Shown piece by piece: positions 28,620 through 36,192 of a stretch of DNA of 64,000 nt. A model generated the notes under the pieces. That model was not told the DNA's origin. It worked only from the letters and a program-made list of their open reading frames with translations, and did not search any database. The DNA comes from Acinetobacter bouvetii DSM 14964 = CIP 107468 (lineage in GTDB: Bacteria; Pseudomonadota; Gammaproteobacteria; Pseudomonadales; Moraxellaceae): positions 515,634 through 579,633 of the forward strand of contig NZ_KB849726.1 in NCBI RefSeq assembly GCF_000368865.1. Direction: 5' to 3'. How positions within the stretch are numbered: position 1 is the stretch's first letter; every line of letters starts with the position of its first letter. A program made the position numbers and the translations under genes.

Positions 28620-29324
28620 TTGAAAACAAAAAAGAACAGATTAAAAGGTAATACAGTTTTTGGAGTTGTTGTAGGTTTGCTCGGAATAGCTTGCGGCTTA
28701 TGGCTTTTAATTTCTCTAGAGAAAATATCGGGTGCTGAATTTGTTGCTTTTAGCTTTGGATTTGCTGTAATTGGACTGATTATCGCTTTCGCTGCAGAGG
28801 TGCAGGAGTTTTCGATTGCAGGAAATGGAGTTAAATTAAAAGAATTAAGGTCTGAAGCCGAAAAAACAATAGAAGAGTTAAAAGAGGCTAGAACGGACTT
28901 GTTCAGAGTATTAGTCCAAAAAAGTATTTATGGATCAGGTGGTTTTGGCAATGGTTCTATAGTAGATGAATGTACTGATTCATTTTGTGATTTGGTTGAA
29001 CAAATTGAAAAATTTAATTGTTTAGCTGGTTTAAGATTAGATGTGGAGAAATCATTAAAATTAATTTTGAGTCTTCAATACAATAATTTGTACACAATCC
29101 ATGAACCAAATAAGAAGCATACAGATCCACTCGAAAGTTATGATTTACCGAGAGAATTAAGAGAAAAAATTAGCGATGCAGTAATACAAAATTACCTTTC
29201 TCGAAAAAATCCCAAATTTACAATTGAACAAGGTCGATCTGAATTAAATGATGGGGTTGAAGCATATTCAAAGTTATATGCTATAAAAGTTAAACTCGAT
29301 AAATTAGACAATATCAATGCTTAA
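28620..29324 (+). CDS. AT-rich membrane/coiled-coil protein, unknown function
   Basis: A 234-aa protein starting at a TTG codon; no ATG lies near in frame. It has two membrane spans (about 13-33 and 39-62, VFGVVVGLLGIACGLWLLI and FVAFSFGFAVIGLIIAFAA). A coiled-coil-like stretch (KLKELRSEAEKTIEELKEAR, about 72-91) and a soluble helical C-terminal part follow. The base composition is AT-rich, with many AAA/TTA codons, unlike the core genes, which suggests acquisition. The stop overlaps the start of the next gene by 8 bp, so the two are coupled. The start codon is the weakest point. Confidence 0.5.
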   Translation: MKTKKNRLKGNTVFGVVVGLLGIACGLWLLISLEKISGAEFVAFSFGFAVIGLIIAFAAEVQEFSIAGNGVKLKELRSEAEKTIEELKEARTDLFRVLVQKSIYGSGGFGNGSIVDECTDSFCDLVEQIEKFNCLAGLRLDVEKSLKLILSLQYNNLYTIHEPNKKHTDPLESYDLPRELREKISDAVIQNYLSRKNPKFTIEQGRSELNDGVEAYSKLYAIKVKLDKLDNINA

Positions 29325-29631
29325 ACTCATCTACTATGTTCCAGAATCTCATCTTGAAACGACCAAACTTGCGATTTTTGAAGCAGGGGCTGGTGGCATA
29401 GGAAACTATGAACACTGTGCTTGGCAGGTCTTGGGTATAGGCCAGTTTAAACCTGTAAAAGGAGCAAATCCGTTTATAGGTGAGTTGGATGCTTTGGAGA
29501 AAATTCCAGAGTGGCGGGTGGAAACCATCGTTCCAGAGGAAAAAGCTTCTGCTGTGGCAAAGGCTTTAACATTAAGCCATCCCTATGAGGAGCCCGCTTT
29601 TGAGTTTATTCAAATGGTCGATGTTCTTTAA
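29317..29631 (+). CDS. NIF3/YqfO C-domain-like protein
   Basis: A 104-aa protein with the fold seen in the inserted domain of YqfO/NIF3 proteins and related to CutA/PII: KLIYYVPESHLETTKLAIFEAGAGGIGNYEHCAWQ, then GxGQFKPxxGANPFIG, then a C-terminal LSHPYEEPAFEFIQM. The GIGNYxxCxW and HPYEEPAFE boxes are the conserved marks. These stand-alone forms are widespread in gammaproteobacteria, but their molecular role is not established. The ATG overlaps the end of the upstream AT-rich gene by 8 bp. Its own base composition is closer to the core genome. Confidence 0.75.
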   Translation: MLKLIYYVPESHLETTKLAIFEAGAGGIGNYEHCAWQVLGIGQFKPVKGANPFIGELDALEKIPEWRVETIVPEEKASAVAKALTLSHPYEEPAFEFIQMVDVL

Positions 29632-29766
29632 TGATGAATCTAAAAATATATTTGATACACGTTAACATCATCCGCAACTGTTTGAGGCAGGACTTAATTT
29701 ATCAGATAAAGTTTCTGCGACTAAATTGATAAAATGCGGAATAGAACGAGTTTTGCGAATGATAAT

Positions 29767-29799
29767 GGTTTTGCCTACTTTTCCCGAAAGAAAAGTAGG
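29767..29799 (-). repeat. Partial relative of the structured element (hairpin 1 only)
   Basis: Read on the minus strand, CCTACTTTTC and GAAAAGTAGG form a 10-bp stem with a six-base loop ending GG, followed by CAAAACC. This matches hairpin 1 and the CAAAACC box of copies A and B. No second or third hairpin follows. The region from about 29640 to 29815 has no gene. Confidence 0.55.
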
Positions 29800-29863
29800 T
29801 CGAACCGAAGGTTAATCCTGAAATTAAAACTTCAATGAAAAGATTCCACTGAGAAAGTCAATA

Positions 29864-30619
29864 TTAAACCTTCTGAATAAATAACTCACGGTCAAAACGG
29901 TACTGCGGAAAAAATACACCGTCTTCCGCACGCTCACCGGCACCAATCACCATCACAGGGTATTGCTGATCATTCAGATTTAACAGTTTACGCACCAAAG
30001 GCTCATCAAAACCTTCCATCATACAGCTGTCAAAACCATAAGCCCGTAAAGCTAGCACTAGGTTCTCACAAGCTAAAGCTGTGGTTTTACTGGCCCAAAG
30101 TTTGGCATCGGCTTGATTAAATGCAGTTACAGGCAGTTGCTTATCTAAGCTTCGTGCAATTTTGAAAGCCACTTTCTTAAAGTTACCAAGTGCGTTTAAG
30201 TAACCAGTCTTATAGTTATAAGGAATGAACTTATAATATTTCTGTACAGCCGCAGGTGCTTCAGGAAAAGGGAACTCGGTAATGTTGCGTTTTGCCATTT
30301 CATCATTGCGGTCTGTACGCGCGACACACACGATCAGTTCTGACGCAGTTTTTGCAGCAAGCTGTCCTAAGCAGGCTTTGACCAGCTGTTTTTTCTTAGC
30401 CGGGTTTTGCACCACATAAAAAGTCCAAGGCTGCAAGTTAGATGAGTTTGGCGCAAGCAGTGCCAAGTCTAAACAGTCATCCAGCACTTCAGCTGGAATT
30501 TCTTTCTTGGTAAATTTGCGCACTGAACGGCGGCTTTGAATAACTTTCTTAAAATTTTCGACATCGATGTCTTGTGGCGCAGGCTCAAAGTATCGCTTTT
30601 TATCATTAGTGTCTGTCAT
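29864..30619 (-). CDS. Nitroreductase-family flavoprotein
   Basis: An FMN-dependent oxidoreductase of the nitroreductase fold, using NAD(P)H to reduce nitro or quinone-like compounds; the physiological substrate is unknown. The 251-aa protein has the FMN phosphate motif IQSRRSVRKFTKKEIP, LALLAPNSSNLQPWTFYVV, a central ALACENLVLALRAYGFDSCMMEGFD, and the late VIGAGERAEDG. I start at ATG 30619 (MTDTNDKKRYFEP); an upstream extension to 30676 is not preceded by a ribosome-binding site and includes terminator sequence of the next gene. Gene order gives no pathway clue. Confidence 0.8.
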   Translation of the reverse strand: MTDTNDKKRYFEPAPQDIDVENFKKVIQSRRSVRKFTKKEIPAEVLDDCLDLALLAPNSSNLQPWTFYVVQNPAKKKQLVKACLGQLAAKTASELIVCVARTDRNDEMAKRNITEFPFPEAPAAVQKYYKFIPYNYKTGYLNALGNFKKVAFKIARSLDKQLPVTAFNQADAKLWASKTTALACENLVLALRAYGFDSCMMEGFDEPLVRKLLNLNDQQYPVMVIGAGERAEDGVFFPQYRFDRELFIQKV

Positions 30620-30665
30620 AAGAAGTTTTCCGAATGAGTTTTTAAAATATGTTGGGATTGAAAAT

Positions 30666-30705
30666 AAAAAAACCACTGTGTTAATTATTACACAGTGGTT
30701 TTTTT
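30666..30705 (-). terminator. Intrinsic terminator of the crotonase gene
   Basis: AAAACCACTGTGT pairs with ACACAGTGGTTTT around TAATTATT, with extra A/T pairs at the base. On the minus strand it follows the crotonase stop by about 20 bases. Confidence 0.85.
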
Positions 30706-30725
30706 AGTCATTCAACAATTAAAGG

Positions 30726-31526
30726 TCAGTTGAACTGAGAAAAGTCTGGTTTGCGTTTTTGCATAAACGCAGCCACGGCTTCCATCATTTCTGGAGAGCC
30801 GACACGATCCATGAAAATTTCAGCTTCATGATCAATCCAAGCCACAATGTCATTCACATTGTGCTTCATCAACGCTTTAGACTGCACCAAAGAGGCTAAA
30901 GGCAAAGCAGACAGTTGCGCTGCTTTTTTGGCAGCCGCTGCATATACATCATCTTCAATACTGTTGACAAGGTTTGCAGAAACCGCCGTTGCACTGTCAA
31001 ACTTCTGAGCAGTCAGCAGTAATTCAGCGGCTTTGTGGTAGCCTGCCTGTTCAACTAACAATTTGCTTGAAGCGCCTTCTGGAGATAAGCCAAGGCTGAC
31101 AAATGGAATTTGGAACAGGGCTGTACTGTCGCTATAAACCAAGTCGCAATGCAGCAGGATTGTTACCCCAATACCAATCGCCACACCGCGTACAGCGGCA
31201 ATCAGCGGCTTAGAGAATTTTGCGGCAGATTTGAGCAAAATAAACGGAGCGCCTTGAGATGCCGGAGCTTGGCCTTTTTGCGCTGCAGATTTCATGAAAT
31301 CCTGCATGTCATTGCCTGCAGTAAAGTCTGCATTTTCACCACGCAATATGACAGCACGAACGCTCTTGTCCAAATCCGCTTCATCTAAAGCCTGTGCAAT
31401 TTTTAAATACAGCTCTGTATACAAAGCATTCTTTGCTTCAGGGCGGTTAATGGCTAATGTCAGCACACCATTTTCTAAATTCGCATTCAAATGTTCATGA
31501 GGTTGTTGAATACAGCTCAGTGTCAT
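30726..31526 (-). CDS. Enoyl-CoA hydratase/isomerase-family protein
   Basis: A crotonase-fold enzyme acting on acyl-CoA thioesters, probably in fatty or aromatic acid breakdown. The 266-aa protein has LTLAINRPEAKNAL, the first oxyanion-hole region RGENADFTAGNDMQDF, and the second, KPLIAAVRGVAIGIGVTILLHCDLVYS, followed by LGLSPEGASS. In place of a classic Glu in the second active-site position I see SPEGASSKLL. ATG 31526 with AAGGA seven bases before it is the start; a longer frame to 31685 runs into the nadM promoter and coding region. It is divergent from nadM. Precise substrate unknown. Confidence 0.82.
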   Translation of the reverse strand: MTLSCIQQPHEHLNANLENGVLTLAINRPEAKNALYTELYLKIAQALDEADLDKSVRAVILRGENADFTAGNDMQDFMKSAAQKGQAPASQGAPFILLKSAAKFSKPLIAAVRGVAIGIGVTILLHCDLVYSDSTALFQIPFVSLGLSPEGASSKLLVEQAGYHKAAELLLTAQKFDSATAVSANLVNSIEDDVYAAAAKKAAQLSALPLASLVQSKALMKHNVNDIVAWIDHEAEIFMDRVGSPEMMEAVAAFMQKRKPDFSQFN

Positions 31527-31631
31527 CGTACTATCCTTGCTTTCAATTAATTCAAGTTTTATGGGCTCATTATGTCGCATTTTCAGCTTGCCGGCGCAAC
31601 TCATGAGTTCATAAAAAACGATGATCTTGCT

Positions 31632-32201
31632 ATGAACTATAAATTTGATTACTTGGTATTCATTGGCCGTTTTCAGCCTTTTCATTTAGCGCATATGCAA
31701 ACGATACATATTGCGCTGCAGCAGAGCCATTACGTTATTTTAGCGCTGGGCTCTGCGCAGAATGAGCGCAATATCAAAAATCCGTTCACAGCAGAAGAGC
31801 GGATGCAAATGATCTTATCCAACTTTTCTGAAGCGGATCAGCAGCGAATTAAATTTGTGCCTGTGATTGATGTTTATAACGATGAAAAGTGGCAGAAACT
31901 GGTCAAATCTTTGGTTGCTGAAATTACCCAGCCAGAAGACCGCATTGGCTTAATTGGGCATTTTAAAGATCATACTTCATATTATTTAAAGTTCTTTCCA
32001 GAATGGGAAATGGTTGAGCTGGACAGCCTGCAAGGGTCAATGTCCGCAACGCCCGTGCGTGAAGCCTATTACAGGGGTGAAATTATGGAATCGGCCTTTC
32101 CTTTAGGCACCAGCGAGTTTTTACACAAATTTAAAGAAACAGAGATTTATCTACAATTGCAACACAAATTTTTGACTGACGATAAAAGCAATTTAAGCTG
32201 A
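31632..32201 (+). CDS. nadM: NadM-type nicotinamide-nucleotide adenylyltransferase
   Basis: A nucleotidyltransferase that joins NMN and ATP to make NAD. The 189-aa protein has the (T/H)xGH-type signature region FIGRFQPFHLAHMQTI (residues 10-25) and the second motif GSMSATPVREAYYRGE. No Nudix domain is fused, so it is the single-domain form. ATG 31632 (MNYKFDYL) is preferred to the upstream in-frame 31572, which lies in the divergent promoter region. By family knowledge, Acinetobacter species carry this enzyme for nicotinamide salvage; no nadV lies nearby here. An archaeal-type NadM fold is the likely class. Confidence 0.8.
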   Translation: MNYKFDYLVFIGRFQPFHLAHMQTIHIALQQSHYVILALGSAQNERNIKNPFTAEERMQMILSNFSEADQQRIKFVPVIDVYNDEKWQKLVKSLVAEITQPEDRIGLIGHFKDHTSYYLKFFPEWEMVELDSLQGSMSATPVREAYYRGEIMESAFPLGTSEFLHKFKETEIYLQLQHKFLTDDKSNLS

Positions 32202-32280
32202 TGTTCGGTATTTTAGATTGGAGTAGATGAGTGAAGCATTACAGGGCTAACAGGCTGAATACTGTTAGACGGAGCATGAA

Positions 32281-32847
32281 ATGGAAGTCATAAAACTGAT
32301 GCGGCGGCTAATGGCAGGGATAACTGCGGCCAGCCTGCTAACGCAGCTGCATGCACAAAATTGGATATTGACGGATTCGAGCAGTATCAGCTTTGCTATT
32401 AAAGCAATGGGGCTTTCGGCAGTAAAAGGTGTTTCCAATCAGTCACAAAATCGGCTGTATTTTGATATTCATGCACCGCAAAATGCCTCTGTTATTGTGA
32501 TTTTGCCCGCCAATAGTTTAAGGTTCAACCATCCTGCGTTAAAACCCATGATCATGGGAGAAGATTTTTTCAATTCCGCTCAATATAAAACTGTAACGTT
32601 TAAGAGCACGGAATTTGTACCGCAGGATCCAGACCGCTTTAACGTGCAAGGGGAATTGACTTTACGCGGCATCACCAAGCCTGTGACTTTCGATGCAGTG
32701 CTTAAACCCAATGCTTCTAATTCTAAATTGCTGGATGTTTATGCGGTTGGCTACATCAACCGCAGTGATTTCGGCATGAAAAGATCCTATGGCGGCGTCG
32801 GGGAAAAGGTCGATATTAAGCTGACTGGCCAATGGCAGTTAAAGTAG
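32281..32847 (+). CDS. YceI-family periplasmic protein
   Basis: A lipocalin-like beta-barrel protein of the YceI family, thought to bind isoprenoid or other lipophilic molecules in the periplasm. The 188-aa protein has a signal peptide (LMAGITAASLLTQLHAQ) and the YceI pattern: WILTDSSSISFAIKAMGL, a barrel region, then FNSAQYKTVTFKSTEF, GELTLRGITKPVTFDAVL and SDFGMKRSYGGVGEKVDIKL. These are typical signatures. GGAG lies 8 bases before the ATG. It is a single gene; the ligand is unknown. Confidence 0.85.
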   Translation: MEVIKLMRRLMAGITAASLLTQLHAQNWILTDSSSISFAIKAMGLSAVKGVSNQSQNRLYFDIHAPQNASVIVILPANSLRFNHPALKPMIMGEDFFNSAQYKTVTFKSTEFVPQDPDRFNVQGELTLRGITKPVTFDAVLKPNASNSKLLDVYAVGYINRSDFGMKRSYGGVGEKVDIKLTGQWQLK

Positions 32848-32894
32848 CATTGGCTGTTCAATGCCGCTGGCAATTCATCTCAGCTGTCCGCAAT

Positions 32895-33791
32895 TTAATA
32901 CAGCGGATTATTCATGATCAGGCCCGCCTCAGCCAGAAGCAAGCCGCTTAATTGTTCCAGCACTTCAGACTGCTGCTTCCAGTGATGCCAAAAAAGCGGA
33001 AGCTCTATACGCAGTTCAGGTGCAACCTCGACTAATTTGTGCTCTTTTAAATACGGCTCAGCTTGATAATCCGGCAGCCATCCGTAGCCTAGGCCCATTG
33101 TGACCGCATCGAAAAATGCGCTTGAAGATGGAATAAAATAATGCGGATATTGCGATGGATTGAGTCCAAACCGCTGCTGAATGGTGGCGGTATGCATCTG
33201 ATCTTTCTCATTGAAAATCAGCGCCGGCGCATGGCGAAGCGCATCGCGGCTCACTCCTTTAGTAAACCATTGCTGCGCAAATTCAGGCGCAGCAACAAAG
33301 CGGTAGCTCATGCTGCCTAGGTACTCAGCAATGCAGCCTTTCATTGCCTGAGATTCTTGTGTGACACAGGCATTGACTAGGCCTGCTTCCAGCAAATGAT
33401 GGGTTTTAGATTGATCATCTACGTGAAAATGCACGGTAATTTTGTGTTCGATCAAAGCAGGCTTGAGCAAGGGCAAGAGCCAGGTCGCCAGAGAATCTGC
33501 ATTGGCAGCGATATTGACCTGATGAAATGAAGCAGTTTGTCCAGTGAGTGTTTGAATGAAATTTTGTTCAAGCAAACGGCTGTGCTGTAAATAGTGAAGC
33601 AGTGACTGGCCGGCCTGCGTTGTTCTGCAGGGGCGTTCACGCAGAATCAGAACTTGGCCCAGCGTTTTTTCGAGACTTTGTATCCGCAGCGTAACCGCAG
33701 AGGCCGTAATGCAGAGGCTTTCTGCGGCGAGGTCAAAACTTCCTGCTTCTGCAACCGCAAGAAATGCGTCGCACTGTTTATGATTGAGCAT
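32895..33791 (-). CDS. argP: LysR-family regulator, ArgP/IciA type
   Basis: A LysR-type transcription regulator that controls a divergently transcribed lysine/arginine exporter. The 298-aa protein has an N-terminal helix-turn-helix (DAFLAVAEAGSFDLAAESLCITASAVTLRIQSLEKTLG) and a C-terminal ligand-binding domain. The divergent argO gene and the 114-bp shared promoter gap support the assignment; the ArgP-like sequence alone would be moderate evidence. By analogy, basic amino acids would be the effectors. The intergenic gap also carries a 7-bp hairpin next to argO. Confidence 0.82.
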   Translation of the reverse strand: MLNHKQCDAFLAVAEAGSFDLAAESLCITASAVTLRIQSLEKTLGQVLILRERPCRTTQAGQSLLHYLQHSRLLEQNFIQTLTGQTASFHQVNIAANADSLATWLLPLLKPALIEHKITVHFHVDDQSKTHHLLEAGLVNACVTQESQAMKGCIAEYLGSMSYRFVAAPEFAQQWFTKGVSRDALRHAPALIFNEKDQMHTATIQQRFGLNPSQYPHYFIPSSSAFFDAVTMGLGYGWLPDYQAEPYLKEHKLVEVAPELRIELPLFWHHWKQQSEVLEQLSGLLLAEAGLIMNNPLY

Positions 33792-33877
33792 GATGGATCT
33801 CGCAGTGAACTTAATAAAATTTAGCTAAGTTGATATTTATTAAATAATACTTAATTTTGTTCATAAGAATAGATAAT

Positions 33878-33896
33878 GCATCAATTTTTTTGATGC
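33878..33896 (+). promoter_or_regulatory. Hairpin in the argP-argO gap
   Basis: GCATCAA and TTGATGC are exact reverse complements around TTTTT, ending 9 bases before the argO ATG. It could be a regulator operator or a leader hairpin shaping argO translation. It is small, so this is a tentative call. Confidence 0.35.
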
Positions 33897-33905
33897 GGTA
33901 ACGCA

Positions 33906-34508
33906 ATGCTGAATACATATTTGCAAGGGCTGGCTGTGGGCTTCAGCTTAATTATTGCCATTGGCGCGCAGAACGCTTTTATTTTGAAGCAAGGGCTGAA
34001 GCGGCAGCACGTATTTTGGGTGTGCTTTGCATGTGCACTTTCAGACTCTCTGCTTATTCTTTTGGGCGTGGCAGGCTTTTCAGCGGTATTGCTGCACTAT
34101 CCGCAAATTATTCAATTCGCTCAATGGGGCGGGGCGCTTTTTTTGTTTTGGTATGGTTTTCAGCATGCTGTACAAGCGCTTAAATCTGCATCTGTCATGC
34201 AGCTGAGTGCAAACAGTGCCAGCAGTTTGACTCAAACTTTGCTGATGTGCCTGGCGTTGACGTGGCTGAATCCGCATGTGTATTTGGATACAGTGATTCT
34301 ATTGGGTTCAATTTCGACGCAGTTTGCTGATCAAGCCTATTTTGCGCTGGGTGCAATCTCTGCATCGTGGCTGTTTTTCTTCGCATTGGGCTATGGGGCG
34401 AGGGTTTTGATTCCTGTATTTGAAAACCCGAAAGCATGGCAGTTTCTGGATGGCATGATTGCCTTGGTGATGTGGGGAATTGCGGTTTCATTGCTGTTCA
34501 ATGCATAA
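33906..34508 (+). CDS. argO: LysE/ArgO-type basic amino acid exporter
   Basis: An inner-membrane exporter that removes excess arginine or lysine. The 200-aa protein has about six hydrophobic spans. The signature near the N-terminus reads FSLIIAIGAQNAFILKQGL (residues 13-31), typical of the LysE family, and LTWLNPHVYLDTVILLG is the second conserved box. Transcribed away from argP. A hairpin lies just before the ATG and a terminator directly follows the stop, so this is a one-gene unit under ArgP control by inference. Confidence 0.87.
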   Translation: MLNTYLQGLAVGFSLIIAIGAQNAFILKQGLKRQHVFWVCFACALSDSLLILLGVAGFSAVLLHYPQIIQFAQWGGALFLFWYGFQHAVQALKSASVMQLSANSASSLTQTLLMCLALTWLNPHVYLDTVILLGSISTQFADQAYFALGAISASWLFFFALGYGARVLIPVFENPKAWQFLDGMIALVMWGIAVSLLFNA

Positions 34509-34529
34509 AAAGCCCGAAGACCGGGCTTT
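34509..34529. terminator. Terminator between argO and the peroxiredoxin gene
   Basis: AAAGCCCG pairs with CGGGCTTT around AAGAC, starting right at the argO stop. It is symmetrical enough to serve the convergent minus-strand peroxiredoxin gene, which ends at 34544. Confidence 0.75.
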
Positions 34530-34543
34530 AATGTGTGAAGATA

Positions 34544-34999
34544 TTAGGCTTGCAGCGCTTTAATATCTTCTAAAACTTGCTCTGCATGGCCAGCAGCTTT
34601 GACTTTGCGGTATTCCTTCACCAGTTTGCCGTTGTGGAAAATGAACGTTGAGCGTTCAATGCCCATGACTTTTTTGCCATACATATTTTTTTCTTTAATC
34701 ACATCAAAATGATTGCACAGCACTTCTTCTTTATCACTGATCAAATTAATGGTCAGGTTCTGCTTTTCTGTAAAGTTTTGATGTGCTTTGACAGAGTCGC
34801 GTGAAATGCCAATAATCGTGGCATTCAACGCATCAAATTGATCTTTTAAATATGAAAAGCCTACAGCCTGTGTGGTGCAGCCCGGGGTTGAGTCTTTGGG
34901 ATAAAAATACACAATCAGCCATTCAGCTGGGAGTTCAGCAAGGTTGATTTCGCCTGCTGTAGCAAGAAATGCCTGATTTGGTAAAGTAATGTCCGACAT
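34544..34999 (-). CDS. bcp: Peroxiredoxin, BCP/PrxQ family
   Basis: A thiol peroxidase that reduces hydrogen peroxide and organic hydroperoxides. The 151-aa protein has the peroxidatic Cys in FYPKDSTPGCTTQAVGF (near residue 41) and the catalytic Thr and downstream Arg (IERSTFIF). The position five residues after the Cys, where E. coli BCP has its resolving Cys, is Val here. Another Cys lies at EEVLCNHF. So this is either a one-Cys form or uses that other Cys. It is 10 bp downstream of the ATP-pyrophosphatase gene and probably co-transcribed with it. Confidence 0.88.
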   Translation of the reverse strand: MSDITLPNQAFLATAGEINLAELPAEWLIVYFYPKDSTPGCTTQAVGFSYLKDQFDALNATIIGISRDSVKAHQNFTEKQNLTINLISDKEEVLCNHFDVIKEKNMYGKKVMGIERSTFIFHNGKLVKEYRKVKAAGHAEQVLEDIKALQA

Positions 35000-35009
35000 A
35001 CAGATTCCT

Positions 35010-35705
35010 TCAAAATATTGACTGATGTTCTAATTCAAGCGTTAAGAATGCATAATTATCATGATACAGAATTTTCCCTTGGCGTACAGCGATCGGGTTT
35101 TTAAATAGAGGGCCATCCAGTACGGTGGTATGAAATTCACCGCCTTCGCCGCAAGGATCAATGCCTCTGCGCTGCAAAGCTTGGATATAGTCTAAGTTTA
35201 GCGTTTGCCCGAGATCATCTGCGGTCATTCCAAGGGTTAAATTGACTGTTGTCACGATGGTGCGGAATCCATGCTGGATAAATTCCTGAACAACCTCTAA
35301 ATGCGGCCGCTGCCAAAGCGGCATGTGCAGTTCCAGCCCAGCCTGCATGGCGACTTTTTCATGCCAGCACCCATGTTCAGGCAGGTCTAAATCGCCAGTC
35401 ACTAAGGTTTGGGCGCCCATATCTTGCGCTTTACCCAGCAGTTTTAAAAATTCAGCTTCATAATCTTGCCAGTTGGCGTTTGCAGTGAAAATTGGCAGTC
35501 CAATAGATTGCGCCTGCGCATAGATAATATCTAAGGGCATTGCATGTGAGCGGGAGCGCAAGCCTTGCTCTTCAAGCATAATGATCAGCCCGAGCGCTTC
35601 ACCAGTTTGCAGTGCGGCATACAGCGCTAATGTGCTGTCTTTGCCGCCGCTGTATGAAGCAATGAACTTTTGGCCTTTCAGGGGTGTTCGCCACGATTTT
35701 GACAT
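35010..35705 (-). CDS. Dph6-like ATP-pyrophosphatase
   Basis: A member of the adenine nucleotide alpha-hydrolase (PP-loop) family, relatives of Dph6 (diphthine-ammonia ligase). Bacteria lack diphthamide, so the substrate is unknown. The 231-aa protein has the PP-loop SGGKDSTLALYAAL near residue 17 and conserved segments LVTGDLDLPEHGCWHE and GIDPCGEGGEFHTTVLDGPLF, typical of the group. ATG 35705 has AAGGA five bases upstream and is preferred to a longer frame reaching 35744. It precedes the peroxiredoxin gene on the minus strand. Confidence 0.78.
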   Translation of the reverse strand: MSKSWRTPLKGQKFIASYSGGKDSTLALYAALQTGEALGLIIMLEEQGLRSRSHAMPLDIIYAQAQSIGLPIFTANANWQDYEAEFLKLLGKAQDMGAQTLVTGDLDLPEHGCWHEKVAMQAGLELHMPLWQRPHLEVVQEFIQHGFRTIVTTVNLTLGMTADDLGQTLNLDYIQALQRRGIDPCGEGGEFHTTVLDGPLFKNPIAVRQGKILYHDNYAFLTLELEHQSIF

Positions 35706-35729
35706 AGCATTCCTTAAATTGAATCCATA

Positions 35730-35757
35730 AAAAAGCCTGCTCAAAGCAGGCTTTTTT
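35730..35757 (-). terminator. Terminator of the queC-side unit
   Basis: AAAAGCCTGC pairs with GCAGGCTTTT around TCAAA, with T-runs. It lies 15 bases after the stop of the 135-aa protein gene on the minus strand and isolates it from the Dph6-like gene. Confidence 0.85.
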
Positions 35758-35771
35758 ACAGCAGCAGTAAA

Positions 35772-36179
35772 TTATTTGCCGGCTTGTGCAGATTTCATTG
35801 CTTCTTCAGTTAAGGTTTTTAATTTGCCAGTTAACTGAGGGCCAAAACATGCTTGCAAATCTTTATTTTGCTTTTGTACAAAAGCTAAAGTTGCAGGGCT
35901 TTTCTTTTGGTTAATGGTACTTTGGATTTCCCATTTTTGAGCATTGGTTAAACGGCCGTCAGCTTCTACTGCGCAAGAGCAGTATTTGCTGACTTCAGCG
36001 GCAGACAATTTTTTACCTTTGCCTGTTTCTTCTTTACAAACATTAATTAACGCAGATTTTACGTTAGTGCTCTTATAGGCCTGCTGAAGCTTTTCATTGT
36101 CAGCATGAGCTGCTGAAGCAAACAGCGCTGCGGCAGAAACTGCAGCAGAAAGAATAATGTTTGATTTTAAAATTTTCAT
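35772..36179 (-). CDS. Exported cysteine-containing hypothetical protein
   Basis: A 135-aa protein with a signal peptide (IILSAAVSAAALFASAAHA, residues 7-25). The mature domain carries four cysteines: NVCKEETGKGKKLS, YCSCAVEADGRL and ACFGPQL. The Tyr-Cys-Ser-Cys pair suggests a disulfide or metal site. The frame is open far upstream, but ATG 36179 with AAGGTAGGG before it gives a real signal peptide. It lies 13 bp downstream of queC and ends before a strong terminator, so it is probably in the same transcript. No function is evident; similar proteins seem common in Acinetobacter. Confidence 0.65.
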   Translation of the reverse strand: MKILKSNIILSAAVSAAALFASAAHADNEKLQQAYKSTNVKSALINVCKEETGKGKKLSAAEVSKYCSCAVEADGRLTNAQKWEIQSTINQKKSPATLAFVQKQNKDLQACFGPQLTGKLKTLTEEAMKSAQAGK

Positions 36180-36192
36180 AAACCCTACCTTG

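Noticed and set aside
31527-31685. Upstream extension of the crotonase gene
   Set aside because: It would overlap the nadM start region. The ATG at 31526 has AAGGA at good spacing and begins the conserved family sequence.
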